Of a stretch of 23,653 nucleotides of DNA, positions 7,105 to 15,000 are shown piece after piece. The first letter of the stretch is position 1. Each line of letters opens with the position of its first letter. The DNA is from C00003060 sp964502635 (GTDB taxonomy: Bacteria; Desulfobacterota; Desulfobacteria; Desulfobacterales; C00003060). The stretch is taken from NCBI GenBank assembly GCA_964502635.1, contig CAZCXI010000047.1, forward strand, positions 1 through 23,653. The letters run 5' to 3'. Made by a program: the position numbers and the translations under genes. Under the pieces are notes generated by a model that saw only the letters and a list, made by a program, of their open reading frames with translations, made no database searches and was not told the DNA's origin.

Positions 7105-8546
7105 TGGCTGACCGAAATACCTGGAGCATATCGGACGTATTGGAGGCCACGGGAGGGCGCCTGATTTCCGGCGATGATACGACCCGCTTTGAGGGCATCT
7201 CCACGGATTCGCGCACCATCGGGGCTGGCGAGCTTTTTGTGGCCATTTCGGGACAATCGTATGACGGACACCGGTTTGTGGGGGATGCCTTTGATAGAGG
7301 GGCCGCGGGTGTTGTGGTCAGCGAGGCGCATGTGGCCACCAAATCACCTGATGCCGGAAAAGGCCGGTGCCGGGTGGCTACAGCGGATACCCTCAAAGCC
7401 CTGGGCGATCTGGCCGCCTTCCGTCGTAGGCGAAGCAAGGTCTCGGTGGTGGCCATCACGGGCACAAACGGCAAGACAACCACCAAGGAGATGACAGCGG
7501 CCGTATTGGATCAGGCTTTTTCTGTGTTAAGAACGGCGGGCAACTTCAACAACCTGATTGGATTGCCCCTTACCCTGTTTCGCTTGAGGGAAGACCATGA
7601 ATGGGCTGTTGTGGAACTTGCCATGAATCATCCCGGCGAGATCGGCCGACTGGCCCAAATCTGCGAGCCTCAGGTAGGCGTGATCACCAACGTAGAAGCC
7701 GGCCATCTGGAAGGAGTGAAGAACATAGAGGGGGTCATGAAGGCGAAGGGTGAACTCCTTGAAGCCTTGGGTGAAGACGGGACGGCCGTCCTAAATATTG
7801 ATGATGAGAGGATTTGTCGGCTGGCGGAGCGGTTTCAGGGGCGTGTGGTGAGCTTCGGGATTCACAGTTCGGCTGAGGTGTGGGCCACGCCTGTATCTCA
7901 ATCGCTGTCGGGCTGTTCGTTTGACTTATGCTGGTACGATGAGTCCGTGCGCGTGCACCTGGCAATTCCCGGGGAGGCTGCCATTTACAACGCGTTGGCT
8001 GCAGCGGCCGTGGGGTATAAACTCGGGCTCTCCATGGAGGAGGTGAAGAAGGGCTTGGAGACGATGGTCCCTATGCCGGGGCGTATGGAGATCTTGACCC
8101 TGCCGGGGGGCGTTCACCTGATTGATGACTCTTATAATGCCAATCCAGGCTCCATGGCCGTCGCGATTGATACCCTTCGATCCCTGAAGGGCAATGGCAG
8201 GGGCGTCTTGATTACAGGAGACATGTTGGAACTGGGTGAGCACGCCGAGAGCGCCCACAGAGAGCTTGGTATACTGGCGACCCGGGCGGGCACCGCTTGC
8301 CTTTATGCCACGGGCGAGTTCGCAGGGGCTGTGGCAGCAGGGGCCACGGGAGCCGGCATGGATCCTGGAAGGATCTTCATCGGCAGCCACGATGAAATTG
8401 TAGAGGCCGTCAAGGGGCGCTTGGGTCCTGGCGATTGGATCCTGGTCAAGGGCTCGCGCTTGATGGCCATGGAGAAGGTCGTTGAAGGGCTCCGGACACA
8501 AATCGGCCAGTCGGTCACAAAAGACTCTTTACGAATCCATCAATGA
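7101..8546 (+). CDS. murF: UDP-MurNAc-tripeptide:D-alanyl-D-alanine ligase MurF
   Basis: MurF finishes the UDP-MurNAc-pentapeptide by adding the D-Ala-D-Ala dipeptide. The 481-residue product has the P-loop AITGTNGKTTTKEM (118-131), the substrate strand FNNLIGLPLTLF (149-160), the AKGE lysine block (215-218), and the C-terminal DDSYNANP (342-349) and GDMLELG (373-379) motifs typical of MurF. Two start codons lie back to back (ATGATG, 7101 and 7104); the first overlaps the murE stop. The dipeptide it uses must be made by a Ddl enzyme encoded elsewhere, since no ddl gene lies in this cluster. A 31-base gap separates it from mraY. Confidence 0.96.
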   Translation: MMADRNTWSISDVLEATGGRLISGDDTTRFEGISTDSRTIGAGELFVAISGQSYDGHRFVGDAFDRGAAGVVVSEAHVATKSPDAGKGRCRVATADTLKALGDLAAFRRRRSKVSVVAITGTNGKTTTKEMTAAVLDQAFSVLRTAGNFNNLIGLPLTLFRLREDHEWAVVELAMNHPGEIGRLAQICEPQVGVITNVEAGHLEGVKNIEGVMKAKGELLEALGEDGTAVLNIDDERICRLAERFQGRVVSFGIHSSAEVWATPVSQSLSGCSFDLCWYDESVRVHLAIPGEAAIYNALAAAAVGYKLGLSMEEVKKGLETMVPMPGRMEILTLPGGVHLIDDSYNANPGSMAVAIDTLRSLKGNGRGVLITGDMLELGEHAESAHRELGILATRAGTACLYATGEFAGAVAAGATGAGMDPGRIFIGSHDEIVEAVKGRLGPGDWILVKGSRLMAMEKVVEGLRTQIGQSVTKDSLRIHQ

Positions 8547-8577
8547 GAGACGATCCATGACCCACAACCGGTAAACT

Positions 8578-9657
8578 ATGCTCTACCACTTACTCTACCC
8601 GCTTCATACGACGATTTCGGCGCTTAATGTATTTCGCTACATTACATTCCGGACTATTTATGCCAGCCTCACGGCCCTGCTGATATGCCTGGTCCTTGGG
8701 CCGTGGGTGATAAGAAAACTGACGGAGCACCGAGTGTGCCAGTACGTGAGGGAGGAGGGTCCGCCGACTCACACGACAAAAACGGGCACCCCCACTATGG
8801 GGGGGCTGTTGATCCTGTTTGCCATTGTTTTCGCCACCCTGCTTTGGGGTAACCTGACCAACTTCTTTGTCTGGATAGTGCTCCTCGTAACCATCAGTTA
8901 TGGGGCCATCGGGTTTGTAGACGACTGCCTGATGGAGCGAAAGAAGCAGAGCCAGGGGCTGCGGGGCAGGACCAAGCTCTTGGCCCAAGTCTTCATCGGG
9001 TTGATCGTTGGTGGACTTCTTTACGCCAGGGCGGATTTCGACACCCATGTGAGTGTCCCATTTCTCAAGGGGATCAACCCTGACCTGGGGTGGGGTTACA
9101 TCCTCTTTGCCGCGCTGGTCATCGTGGGGACCTCCAATGCCGTCAACTTGACCGATGGCCTGGACGGTCTTGCCATCGGCCCGGTGATCGTGGCGGCAGC
9201 CACCTACGTGGTATTGTCCTACGTAGCGGGCCACGTCAAGATGGCAAACTATCTTCAGATTCAGTATGTGGCCGGCAGCGGAGAGCTGGCTGTGTTCTGC
9301 GGCACCGTCGTGGGGGCCGGCATGGGATTTCTCTGGTACAACACGTACCCGGCACAGCTGTTCATGGGGGATGTGGGTTCTCTGCCTTTGGGAGGCGCCC
9401 TGGGCGCGGCCGCGGTCATGACGAAGCATGAGATTCTGCTGGCCCTGGTGGGGGGGATCTTTGTGGTAGAGGCCCTTTCCGTCATCTTCCAGGTGGGGTT
9501 TTTCAAGGTCTCCAACGGGCGCCGTATTTTCAGGATGGCCCCCCTCCACCACCACTTTGAATTAAAAGGATGGGCTGAGCCGAAAGTCATCGTGAGATTC
9601 TGGATTATCGCGATTTTTTTGGCACTCCTGTCCCTCAGCACTTTGAAGTTGCGGTAG
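8578..9657 (+). CDS. mraY: Phospho-N-acetylmuramoyl-pentapeptide transferase MraY
   Basis: MraY transfers phospho-MurNAc-pentapeptide from UDP to undecaprenyl phosphate, making lipid I at the inner membrane. The 359-residue, very hydrophobic product has about ten membrane segments and the standard start MLYHLLYPL. Visible motifs are TKTGTPTMGGLLIL (67-80), the aspartate pair FVDD (113-116), NAVNLTDGLDGLA (187-199), FMGDVGSLPLGG (262-273, D265 being the third catalytic aspartate) and the PLHHHFELKGW loop (322-332). The ribosome-binding site is weak. Downstream, instead of a direct junction with murD, there are about 200 bases of hairpin repeats. Confidence 0.97.
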   Translation: MLYHLLYPLHTTISALNVFRYITFRTIYASLTALLICLVLGPWVIRKLTEHRVCQYVREEGPPTHTTKTGTPTMGGLLILFAIVFATLLWGNLTNFFVWIVLLVTISYGAIGFVDDCLMERKKQSQGLRGRTKLLAQVFIGLIVGGLLYARADFDTHVSVPFLKGINPDLGWGYILFAALVIVGTSNAVNLTDGLDGLAIGPVIVAAATYVVLSYVAGHVKMANYLQIQYVAGSGELAVFCGTVVGAGMGFLWYNTYPAQLFMGDVGSLPLGGALGAAAVMTKHEILLALVGGIFVVEALSVIFQVGFFKVSNGRRIFRMAPLHHHFELKGWAEPKVIVRFWIIAIFLALLSLSTLKLR

Positions 9658-9864
9658 GCCGTTGAACCGCGAAAGCGAGCGCATTCCCCGTAGCTTGCCG
9701 CGGGGTTAGCGAGCGTATCTAAAACAGTGAAGCCTCTCCCGCCCTAAAGGGCGGGGCTTCCCGGTGAGGAAGAAAATCAGTTTTTTTATAGCCGGTCAGC
9801 GTTCCTTACGGTCGAAGATTCCCTGTAGCTTGCTACAGGGAGCTTCAATTCTAGGAATACAGGT
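9658..9864. repeat. REP-like cluster of three hairpins between mraY and murD
   Basis: The gap holds three fold-back structures. The first (9686-9705) and third (9821-9840) share the core CCC[C/T]GTAGCTTG; the third is a perfect 8-bp stem, CCCTGTAG-CTTG-CTACAGGG, extended by outer pairs to 9814-9846, and the first is a variant with one mismatch and one wobble pair. AGCGAGCG occurs on both sides of the first (9674-9681, 9708-9715). The middle hairpin (9729-9760) is GAAGC, a CTCT bulge, CCCGCCC-TAAA-GGGCGGG and GCTTC. The layout resembles REP/BIME clusters or ends of IS200/IS605-type elements, which is inference. No coding potential is seen. A run of seven T (9781-9787) is 20 bases from the middle stem, too far for a standard terminator. 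Confidence 0.75.
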
Positions 9865-11220
9865 TTGAACTTGAAGAACCAAAAGGTTTTGGTGGTTGGT
9901 CTGGCCAAGACGGGGCTTGCGACAGCGCGCTTCCTGAAGAATCAGGAGGCCCGGGTCACAGCCGCCGACCTTTTGACACAAGATCAGCTTGGCCCCTGCG
10001 CAGAGCAAGCCAGGGCCATGGGCGTGTCTCTTGAGCTTGGGCCGCACAGGGCGGAGACTTTTACAGGGGCCGATCTTATCGTGGTCAGCCCTGGGGTGCC
10101 GCATACCATAGGGCCCCTTGAGGAAGCGAGGAAGGCGGGGATTGCCGTCATCGGTGAAGTGGAGCTGGCGGTTCGACATATCCGTGAACCGATTGTGGCC
10201 ATCACCGGCACCAATGGCAAAACGACCACGACTCACCTGGTCGGGCAGATGCTAAGGGCATCTGGTCTTGAGGTGTTTGTGGGGGGCAATATCGGAGCCC
10301 CCCTGATCGGCTACGTGGATTCAGGCGGCCGTGCCGATGTGATCGTGGCTGAGATCAGCAGTTTTCAACTCGATACCATGGAAAGCTTCAGGCCGAAAGT
10401 GGGTGTTCTTTTGAACATCACCGAGGATCACCTGGATCGTTACAGGGATTTTCAACAATACGTCCGATCAAAGGGGAGGTTGTTTGAGAATCAAGACAAC
10501 ACGGACGTTGCGGTTCTAAACAGGGCTGATCCGTCGACACAGTCTCTTGAGTCGGCCATTCGGGCCCAGAAATTCTATTTCAACGTGAACGCCCATGGAC
10601 GGGGCGGTGTTAAGCTTCAGGGTCGTGAGATGGTTTGCCGGGTTCCGGGAAGGGCCCCGATGACGTTGAGCCTTGCGAATTTCAAGGTGACGGGCGTGCA
10701 TAACTTCGAAAATGCCGCTGCTGCCAGTTTGGCGGCCCTGGCAGCGGGCGCTGACGAATCAGCCATCCAGAGAACCCTGAACACGTTCAAGGGCCTGCAT
10801 CACAGGCTCGAACACGTCAGGACGGTCCATGGGGTGCAATATTACAACGACTCCAAAGGAACGAATGTGGGAGCAGTCATGCGATCCCTTGAGAGTTTTG
10901 ACGCGCCCGTGATCTTGATCATGGGAGGACGGGACAAGGGCGGCAGCTACACCGTGCTGAGGGGCCTGATCAAGGAGCGGGTGAAGCGGCTCATTGCCAT
11001 TGGAGAGGCCAGAGAGAAGATTCTGGACAAGCTCGGTGGTGCAACGGATTCTCAGGAGGCGGCAAGCCTTGAGGAGGCGGTTCATTCAGCCGCACAAACG
11101 GCGACTCGGGGAGACGTGGTCGTCTTGTCACCGGGATGTTCAAGCTTTGATATGTTCACCGATTATGCCCAACGCGGTGAGGCTTTCTGCAGGGCCGTGC
11201 GGAACCTCGGTGACGAGTGA
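9865..11220 (+). CDS. murD: UDP-MurNAc-L-alanine:D-glutamate ligase MurD
   Basis: MurD adds D-glutamate, the second residue of the stem peptide, using ATP. The 451-residue product begins with the nucleotide-sugar fold KVLVVGLAKTGLATARF (7-23). It then shows the P-loop TGTNGKTTT (114-122), SSFQLD (165-170), the HLDRY region with K203 at the carbamylated-lysine position, GLHHRLEHV (310-318) and SPGCSSFDMF (422-431). I see no in-frame ATG near the expected N-terminus; the start appears to be TTG at 9865, with AGGA (9853-9856) eight bases upstream. The gene is bracketed by repeats: the hairpin cluster before it and a MITE-like element after it, so it may be less tightly coupled to its neighbours than the rest of the operon. 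Confidence 0.95.
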   Translation: MNLKNQKVLVVGLAKTGLATARFLKNQEARVTAADLLTQDQLGPCAEQARAMGVSLELGPHRAETFTGADLIVVSPGVPHTIGPLEEARKAGIAVIGEVELAVRHIREPIVAITGTNGKTTTTHLVGQMLRASGLEVFVGGNIGAPLIGYVDSGGRADVIVAEISSFQLDTMESFRPKVGVLLNITEDHLDRYRDFQQYVRSKGRLFENQDNTDVAVLNRADPSTQSLESAIRAQKFYFNVNAHGRGGVKLQGREMVCRVPGRAPMTLSLANFKVTGVHNFENAAAASLAALAAGADESAIQRTLNTFKGLHHRLEHVRTVHGVQYYNDSKGTNVGAVMRSLESFDAPVILIMGGRDKGGSYTVLRGLIKERVKRLIAIGEAREKILDKLGGATDSQEAASLEEAVHSAAQTATRGDVVVLSPGCSSFDMFTDYAQRGEAFCRAVRNLGDE

Positions 11221-11223
11221 CCA

Positions 11224-11286
11224 ATGACTGATGGTTTCGTAAGAAGTCGATTTTACTCACTCCGTGAACATTTTGGGGGCGCTTGA
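11224..11286 (+). other. 20-codon open frame from the left copy of the duplicated ftsW start site
   Basis: The ATG at 11224 lies in the left copy of the 7-bp direct repeat that flanks the MITE-like element. Reading from it gives Met-Thr, as in FtsW, then runs into the element and stops at TGA (11284-11286) after 20 codons. If the insertion model is right, this is the old ftsW start context, now cut off from its gene. It is unlikely to be a functional protein, but ribosomes finishing murD may still begin here. Confidence 0.4.
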
Positions 11287-11418
11287 GACATTCAGCTAAA
11301 ATGCTAAAACTCGGGCTAACGCCCTCAAACAGTTACCATTTTTTGACGCTGAATATCTCAAGTGCCTTTTTCCCAAAATGCTCAATATCGTTCGCAAAAC
11401 ACTTTTTACGGGTCCATC
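11230..11418. mobile_element. MITE-like palindromic element inserted between murD and ftsW
   Basis: A 189-bp element is nearly one large inverted repeat. The left arm (11230-11296) and right arm (11348-11418) match over their ends, GATGG(TTT/ACC)CGTAA(G/A)AAGT, and again over inner blocks such as CATTTTGGG, CTTGAGA and ATTCAGC. The 51-base centre contains a small hairpin GGGC-TAAC-GCCC (11313-11324). The element is flanked by the direct repeat AATGACT (11223-11229 and 11419-11425), as expected of a target-site duplication; the exact edge may shift by one base on each side. It encodes no transposase, so it would need to be moved in trans. The right copy of the duplication contains the ftsW start codon. 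Confidence 0.85.
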
Positions 11419-11419
11419 A

Positions 11420-12535
11420 ATGACTAGGGATAAACAAATACAACATGGCCGTGGCTATGACCATGTCCTCCTTCTAGGCATGCTCATGCTACTGGGGATG
11501 GGGCTGGTGATGGTCTACAGTGCGAGTTCGATGGTGGCCATGAAGCGTTTCGGCAGTGACACCTATTTTTTCAACAGACAGGTCGTGCACGCGCTGGTGG
11601 CGATCCTGGTGCTCGTATGCTGCCGGCACGTGCCTTATTCTGTCTACAAGGCCTTGGCATATCCGATTCTCGGCATGGCCTTTGTGTCGCTGGTCGTCCT
11701 TTATCTGCCTGGCGTTGGTCGGGCGGCAGGGGGGGCTAAACGGTGGTTGCGAGCCTTCGGCGTGTCATTTCAGCCATCAGAATTCGCGCGACTGGCCCTG
11801 ATTATATATTTGGCTTACTCTCTGAGCAAGAAGCAGGAGAAGATAAAGGAATTCAGCGTCGGTTTTCTCCCCCATGCCATTCTGTTTGCCTGCTTCGCCA
11901 TCCTGCTTATTATGCAGCCCGATTTCGGAACGGCGGCCATGATCGCCCTGATCGTATGGATTATGCTCTTTGTCGGGGGGGTGCGTGTGTCTTACCTCTT
12001 CGTATCATTGGGGGCGACCGTGCCCCTTGCGTATTACATGATGATCCATGCGCCATACCGTCTGAAAAGATTCCTAAGCTTCCTGAACCCATGGGCGTAT
12101 CAGGGTGACACCGGGTATCAGATTGTGCATTCTCTGATGGCCTTCGGCTCGGGGGGGATCTTTGGGGCAGGCATCGGCAATGGTTACCAGAAGCTTTTCT
12201 ACCTCCCCGAGCCTCATACAGACTTTATCTTTTCTGTCGTGGGAGAGGAATTAGGGCTGGTCGGCGTGGGCCTGGTCATGGCCCTGTACGCCATGATCTT
12301 CTGGCGGGGGATCTTGATTGCCATGAGGGCCCGTGATCTCTTTGCCACCTTTTTGGCTACAGGGTTGACCGCGAGCCTTGGTTTGCAGGCCTGTATTAAC
12401 GCCGGTGTGGCACTGGGGCTCATGCCCACCAAGGGATTGACGCTTCCCTTTGTCAGCTATGGAGGGACGTCGCTGATCATGAGTGCCGCGACCGTCGGGA
12501 TATTGATGAACATCTCAGCCCGGCGGGGTGCCTGA
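11420..12535 (+). CDS. ftsW: Septal peptidoglycan polymerase FtsW (SEDS family)
   Basis: FtsW is the lipid II polymerase of the septum and works as a pair with FtsI. From the ATG at 11420 the product is 371 residues with about ten membrane segments. SEDS motifs include GAKRWL...QPSEFARL (105-125), MQPDFGTA (165-172), NPWAYQGDTGYQ (223-234), GAGIGNGYQKLFYLPEPHTDFIFSVVGEELG (249-279, with D268 at the essential aspartate) and MPTKGLTLPFVSYGGTS (335-351). The frame is open to an ATG at 11378, but those 14 codons lie inside the MITE-like element, so 11420 is preferred. No good ribosome-binding site precedes 11420 now; the original one probably lay at the end of murD. It overlaps or abuts murG. Confidence 0.95.
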   Translation: MTRDKQIQHGRGYDHVLLLGMLMLLGMGLVMVYSASSMVAMKRFGSDTYFFNRQVVHALVAILVLVCCRHVPYSVYKALAYPILGMAFVSLVVLYLPGVGRAAGGAKRWLRAFGVSFQPSEFARLALIIYLAYSLSKKQEKIKEFSVGFLPHAILFACFAILLIMQPDFGTAAMIALIVWIMLFVGGVRVSYLFVSLGATVPLAYYMMIHAPYRLKRFLSFLNPWAYQGDTGYQIVHSLMAFGSGGIFGAGIGNGYQKLFYLPEPHTDFIFSVVGEELGLVGVGLVMALYAMIFWRGILIAMRARDLFATFLATGLTASLGLQACINAGVALGLMPTKGLTLPFVSYGGTSLIMSAATVGILMNISARRGA

Positions 12536-12536
12536 C

Positions 12537-13613
12537 ATGAAGGTTCTGATTGCCGGGGGCGGTACCGGTGGGCATCTGTTTCCGGCAATAGCCCTGGCTG
12601 AGGCATTTAAGATAAGAGAGCCGGCAGGAGCAATCCTGTTTGTCGGGACGGACAACGCCTTGGAGAGATCTACACTTTCAAAGAAAGGATTTGATCACGT
12701 GGGTATTCCGGCACAGGGTCTTAAGGGACGAGGACTGTGGCGACAGCTTCGGTCATTGGTCAGGCTGCCAAAGGCGTTCTGGCAAGCCGTGGGAATCATC
12801 CGGCGGTTTGATCCAGACATCATCATCGGCGTCGGCGGGTACGCGTCGGGCCCAGTGGCACTGGCCGCCAGGCTTATGGGCAAGAAATTAGTGATCCATG
12901 AGCAGAATCTCATCCCAGGGCTGACGAATCGGATATCGGGTCGTTTTGCCCACCGCGTATTCATCAGCTTCCCGGACAAATTGGCCATATTCAAGCCCTC
13001 GAAAACAGTCGTGACAGGAAATCCGGTGCGACGGGAGCTCCTTGCCGTCCAGGCAGTCGACAGGACCGCCGACCCGTTTACGGTCCTGGTCCTGGGTGGC
13101 AGCCAGGGGGCCCATGCCGTCAACTGCGCAGTGGTAGAGGCCCTTGATTATCTAAAAGAACCCGCTCGCATGAGCTTTATCCATCAGACGGGACCCAGAG
13201 ATGCGTCATGGGTTGCCAGTGCCTATGAGCGGCACAGGATGGAGGCGACCGTGGAGCCTTTCTTCCAGGACATAGCCACGATGTACCGCTCCGCCGCCCT
13301 GGTCATTTGCAGGGCCGGGGCGACGACGATCGCTGAGTTGACAGCCGTGGGCAAGCCCGCCATCTTCATTCCATTTCCCTTTGCCGCCAGCAACCACCAG
13401 GAGCTGAATGCCCGGTACGTGGCTGATTCCGGCGGCGGAGAGGTGGTCCGTGAACAAGACCTGAACGGTGAACTTTTGGCCGCAAGAATAGATCACTACA
13501 TATCAAACCCCAAGGCGTTGCAGGACATGTCCATGGGGGCCGAAGCCCTGGGTCGTCGTAACGCTGCAGAGTTTATTGTGGATGAATGCCGCAGGTTGGT
13601 GGTGATGAGTTAG
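12537..13613 (+). CDS. murG: Lipid I:UDP-GlcNAc N-acetylglucosaminyltransferase MurG
   Basis: MurG adds GlcNAc to lipid I, making lipid II on the inner face of the membrane. The product is a 358-residue GT-B glycosyltransferase with the N-domain glycine loop GGTGGH (8-13), a second loop GVGGYASGP (98-106), HEQN (121-124), GNPVR (161-165), the C-domain loop GGSQGA (187-192), RAGATTIAEL (259-268) and NHQELNA (286-292), which together form the lipid- and UDP-GlcNAc-binding cleft. The ATG at 12537 begins one base after the ftsW stop, with a GGGGTG stretch upstream. A GTG at 12528 would add three residues and overlap ftsW by eight bases. murC follows after seven bases. Confidence 0.96.
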   Translation: MKVLIAGGGTGGHLFPAIALAEAFKIREPAGAILFVGTDNALERSTLSKKGFDHVGIPAQGLKGRGLWRQLRSLVRLPKAFWQAVGIIRRFDPDIIIGVGGYASGPVALAARLMGKKLVIHEQNLIPGLTNRISGRFAHRVFISFPDKLAIFKPSKTVVTGNPVRRELLAVQAVDRTADPFTVLVLGGSQGAHAVNCAVVEALDYLKEPARMSFIHQTGPRDASWVASAYERHRMEATVEPFFQDIATMYRSAALVICRAGATTIAELTAVGKPAIFIPFPFAASNHQELNARYVADSGGGEVVREQDLNGELLAARIDHYISNPKALQDMSMGAEALGRRNAAEFIVDECRRLVVMS

Positions 13614-13620
13614 TGGTCAT

Positions 13621-15000
13621 ATGTATCAGAAATCGTATCATATTCATTTTGTGGGAATCGGCGGAATCGGCATGAGCGGTATGGCGGAGCTCCTTTTGAA
13701 CCTGGGCTACGAAGTCAGCGGTTCAGATCTCAAGTCAACGGATATCACCAGGCGTCTGGGACAACTTGGCGGGCGTGTGTTCAAAGGCCACAGCCCGCAG
13801 TACATTGAGGGGGCGGACGTGGTGGTGGTGTCTTCTGCAGTGGGGCCGGAGAACGCCGAGGTGGTGGCAGCCAGAAAGGCCTTGGTGCCGGTCATCCCAC
13901 GAGGTGAGATGCTGGCCGAATTGATGCGCCTTAAGTACGGCATTGCTGTGGCCGGCGCCCACGGCAAGACCACCACCACGTGGATTATTGCCTCTGTCTT
14001 GGAGAAAGGGGGCCTTGATCCAACCATGGTCAACGGCGGCAAACTGAACAGCCTCGGCAGCAATGCCCGTTTGGGCCAGGGAGAATTCATCGTGGCCGAG
14101 GCAGACGAAAGCGATGGGTCTTTTCTCAAGCTGTCTCACACCATTGCAGTGGTTACGAACATTGACGCCGAGCACCTGGACTTCTACCAGGATCTCAAAG
14201 AGATCAAAGAGGTATTTCTTGATTTTATCAACAAGGTGCCTTTCTACGGCATGGCCGTGGTGTGTCTGGACAACGAGGGGATTCAGGACCTCATCCCCCG
14301 GATTGAGAAACGGTTCATCACTTACGGCCTTACGTCTCAGGCAGATTATGAAGCCAGGGATGTCAGCTTTGTAGAATTAAGAAGCCGATACCGCTTGTTC
14401 CACCATGGGAAGCCCCGGGGCTGGGTGGAGCTGAATCTGCCAGGCCTGCACAATGTATACAACTCCATGGCCAGCATCGCGGTTGGCCTCGAACTCGGGA
14501 TTCCCTTTGAGACGATTGTGGATGCGCTCAGCGAGATGGAAGGGGTCCAGCGGAGATTGGAGGTAACGGGATCTGTGCGGGGCGTCACGATGGTAGACGA
14601 CTACGGACACCATCCCACGGAGATCAAGATGACCCTTGAAGCGGCGCGTCAGTGTTGGCCGGGCCGCCGGCTTGTGGTGGTCTTTCAACCTCATCGCTAC
14701 TCGCGGACGGCCGCGCTCTTTGATGACTTTACGCGATCATTTTACCAGGCGGACAGCTTGGTAGTTCTTCCAATCTATCCTGCCGGCGAGCCCCCCATCG
14801 AAGCGATAGACGGCCGAAGCCTCTACGATGGGATTCGTCTTCACGGCCACAAGGATGTCGTGTTCCAGGACGGGCACGACAGTGCCGTATCTTATCTGAA
14901 GGGCATTTTGAGGGCAGGGGACATCCTCTTGACCCTGGGCGCAGGTGATGTGTGGCAGGTGGGAGAAAGGTTGCTGAATGAGCGACCCAGCGATGAATGA
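13621..15000 (+). CDS. murC: UDP-N-acetylmuramate:L-alanine ligase MurC
   Basis: MurC starts the stem peptide by joining L-alanine to UDP-MurNAc with ATP. The 459-residue product has the dinucleotide-fold-like start HFVGIGGIGMSGMAELL (9-25), the P-loop AGAHGKTTTTW (111-121; the His in place of Thr/Asn is normal for MurC), EADESDGSF (160-168), TNIDAEHLDFY (179-189), DDYGHHPTEI (326-335) and FQPHRYSRT (355-363). Length and motif spacing are normal, and nothing suggests a fusion to Ddl, which occurs in some other bacteria. Its last 23 bases overlap the start of murB, the next enzyme by position but the previous one in the pathway. Confidence 0.97.
   Translation: MYQKSYHIHFVGIGGIGMSGMAELLLNLGYEVSGSDLKSTDITRRLGQLGGRVFKGHSPQYIEGADVVVVSSAVGPENAEVVAARKALVPVIPRGEMLAELMRLKYGIAVAGAHGKTTTTWIIASVLEKGGLDPTMVNGGKLNSLGSNARLGQGEFIVAEADESDGSFLKLSHTIAVVTNIDAEHLDFYQDLKEIKEVFLDFINKVPFYGMAVVCLDNEGIQDLIPRIEKRFITYGLTSQADYEARDVSFVELRSRYRLFHHGKPRGWVELNLPGLHNVYNSMASIAVGLELGIPFETIVDALSEMEGVQRRLEVTGSVRGVTMVDDYGHHPTEIKMTLEAARQCWPGRRLVVVFQPHRYSRTAALFDDFTRSFYQADSLVVLPIYPAGEPPIEAIDGRSLYDGIRLHGHKDVVFQDGHDSAVSYLKGILRAGDILLTLGAGDVWQVGERLLNERPSDE

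Noticed and set aside
8590..9555. Long open frame of 321 codons on the minus strand, opposite mraY
   Set aside because: It is the antisense of a confidently identified membrane protein gene; its His/Gly/Gln-rich composition is what a transmembrane gene gives when read backwards.
9729..9787. Middle hairpin plus T-run between mraY and murD as an intrinsic terminator
   Set aside because: The seven-T run is 20 bases away from the stem, and a terminator in the middle of an essential operon is unlikely; a repeat element explains it better.
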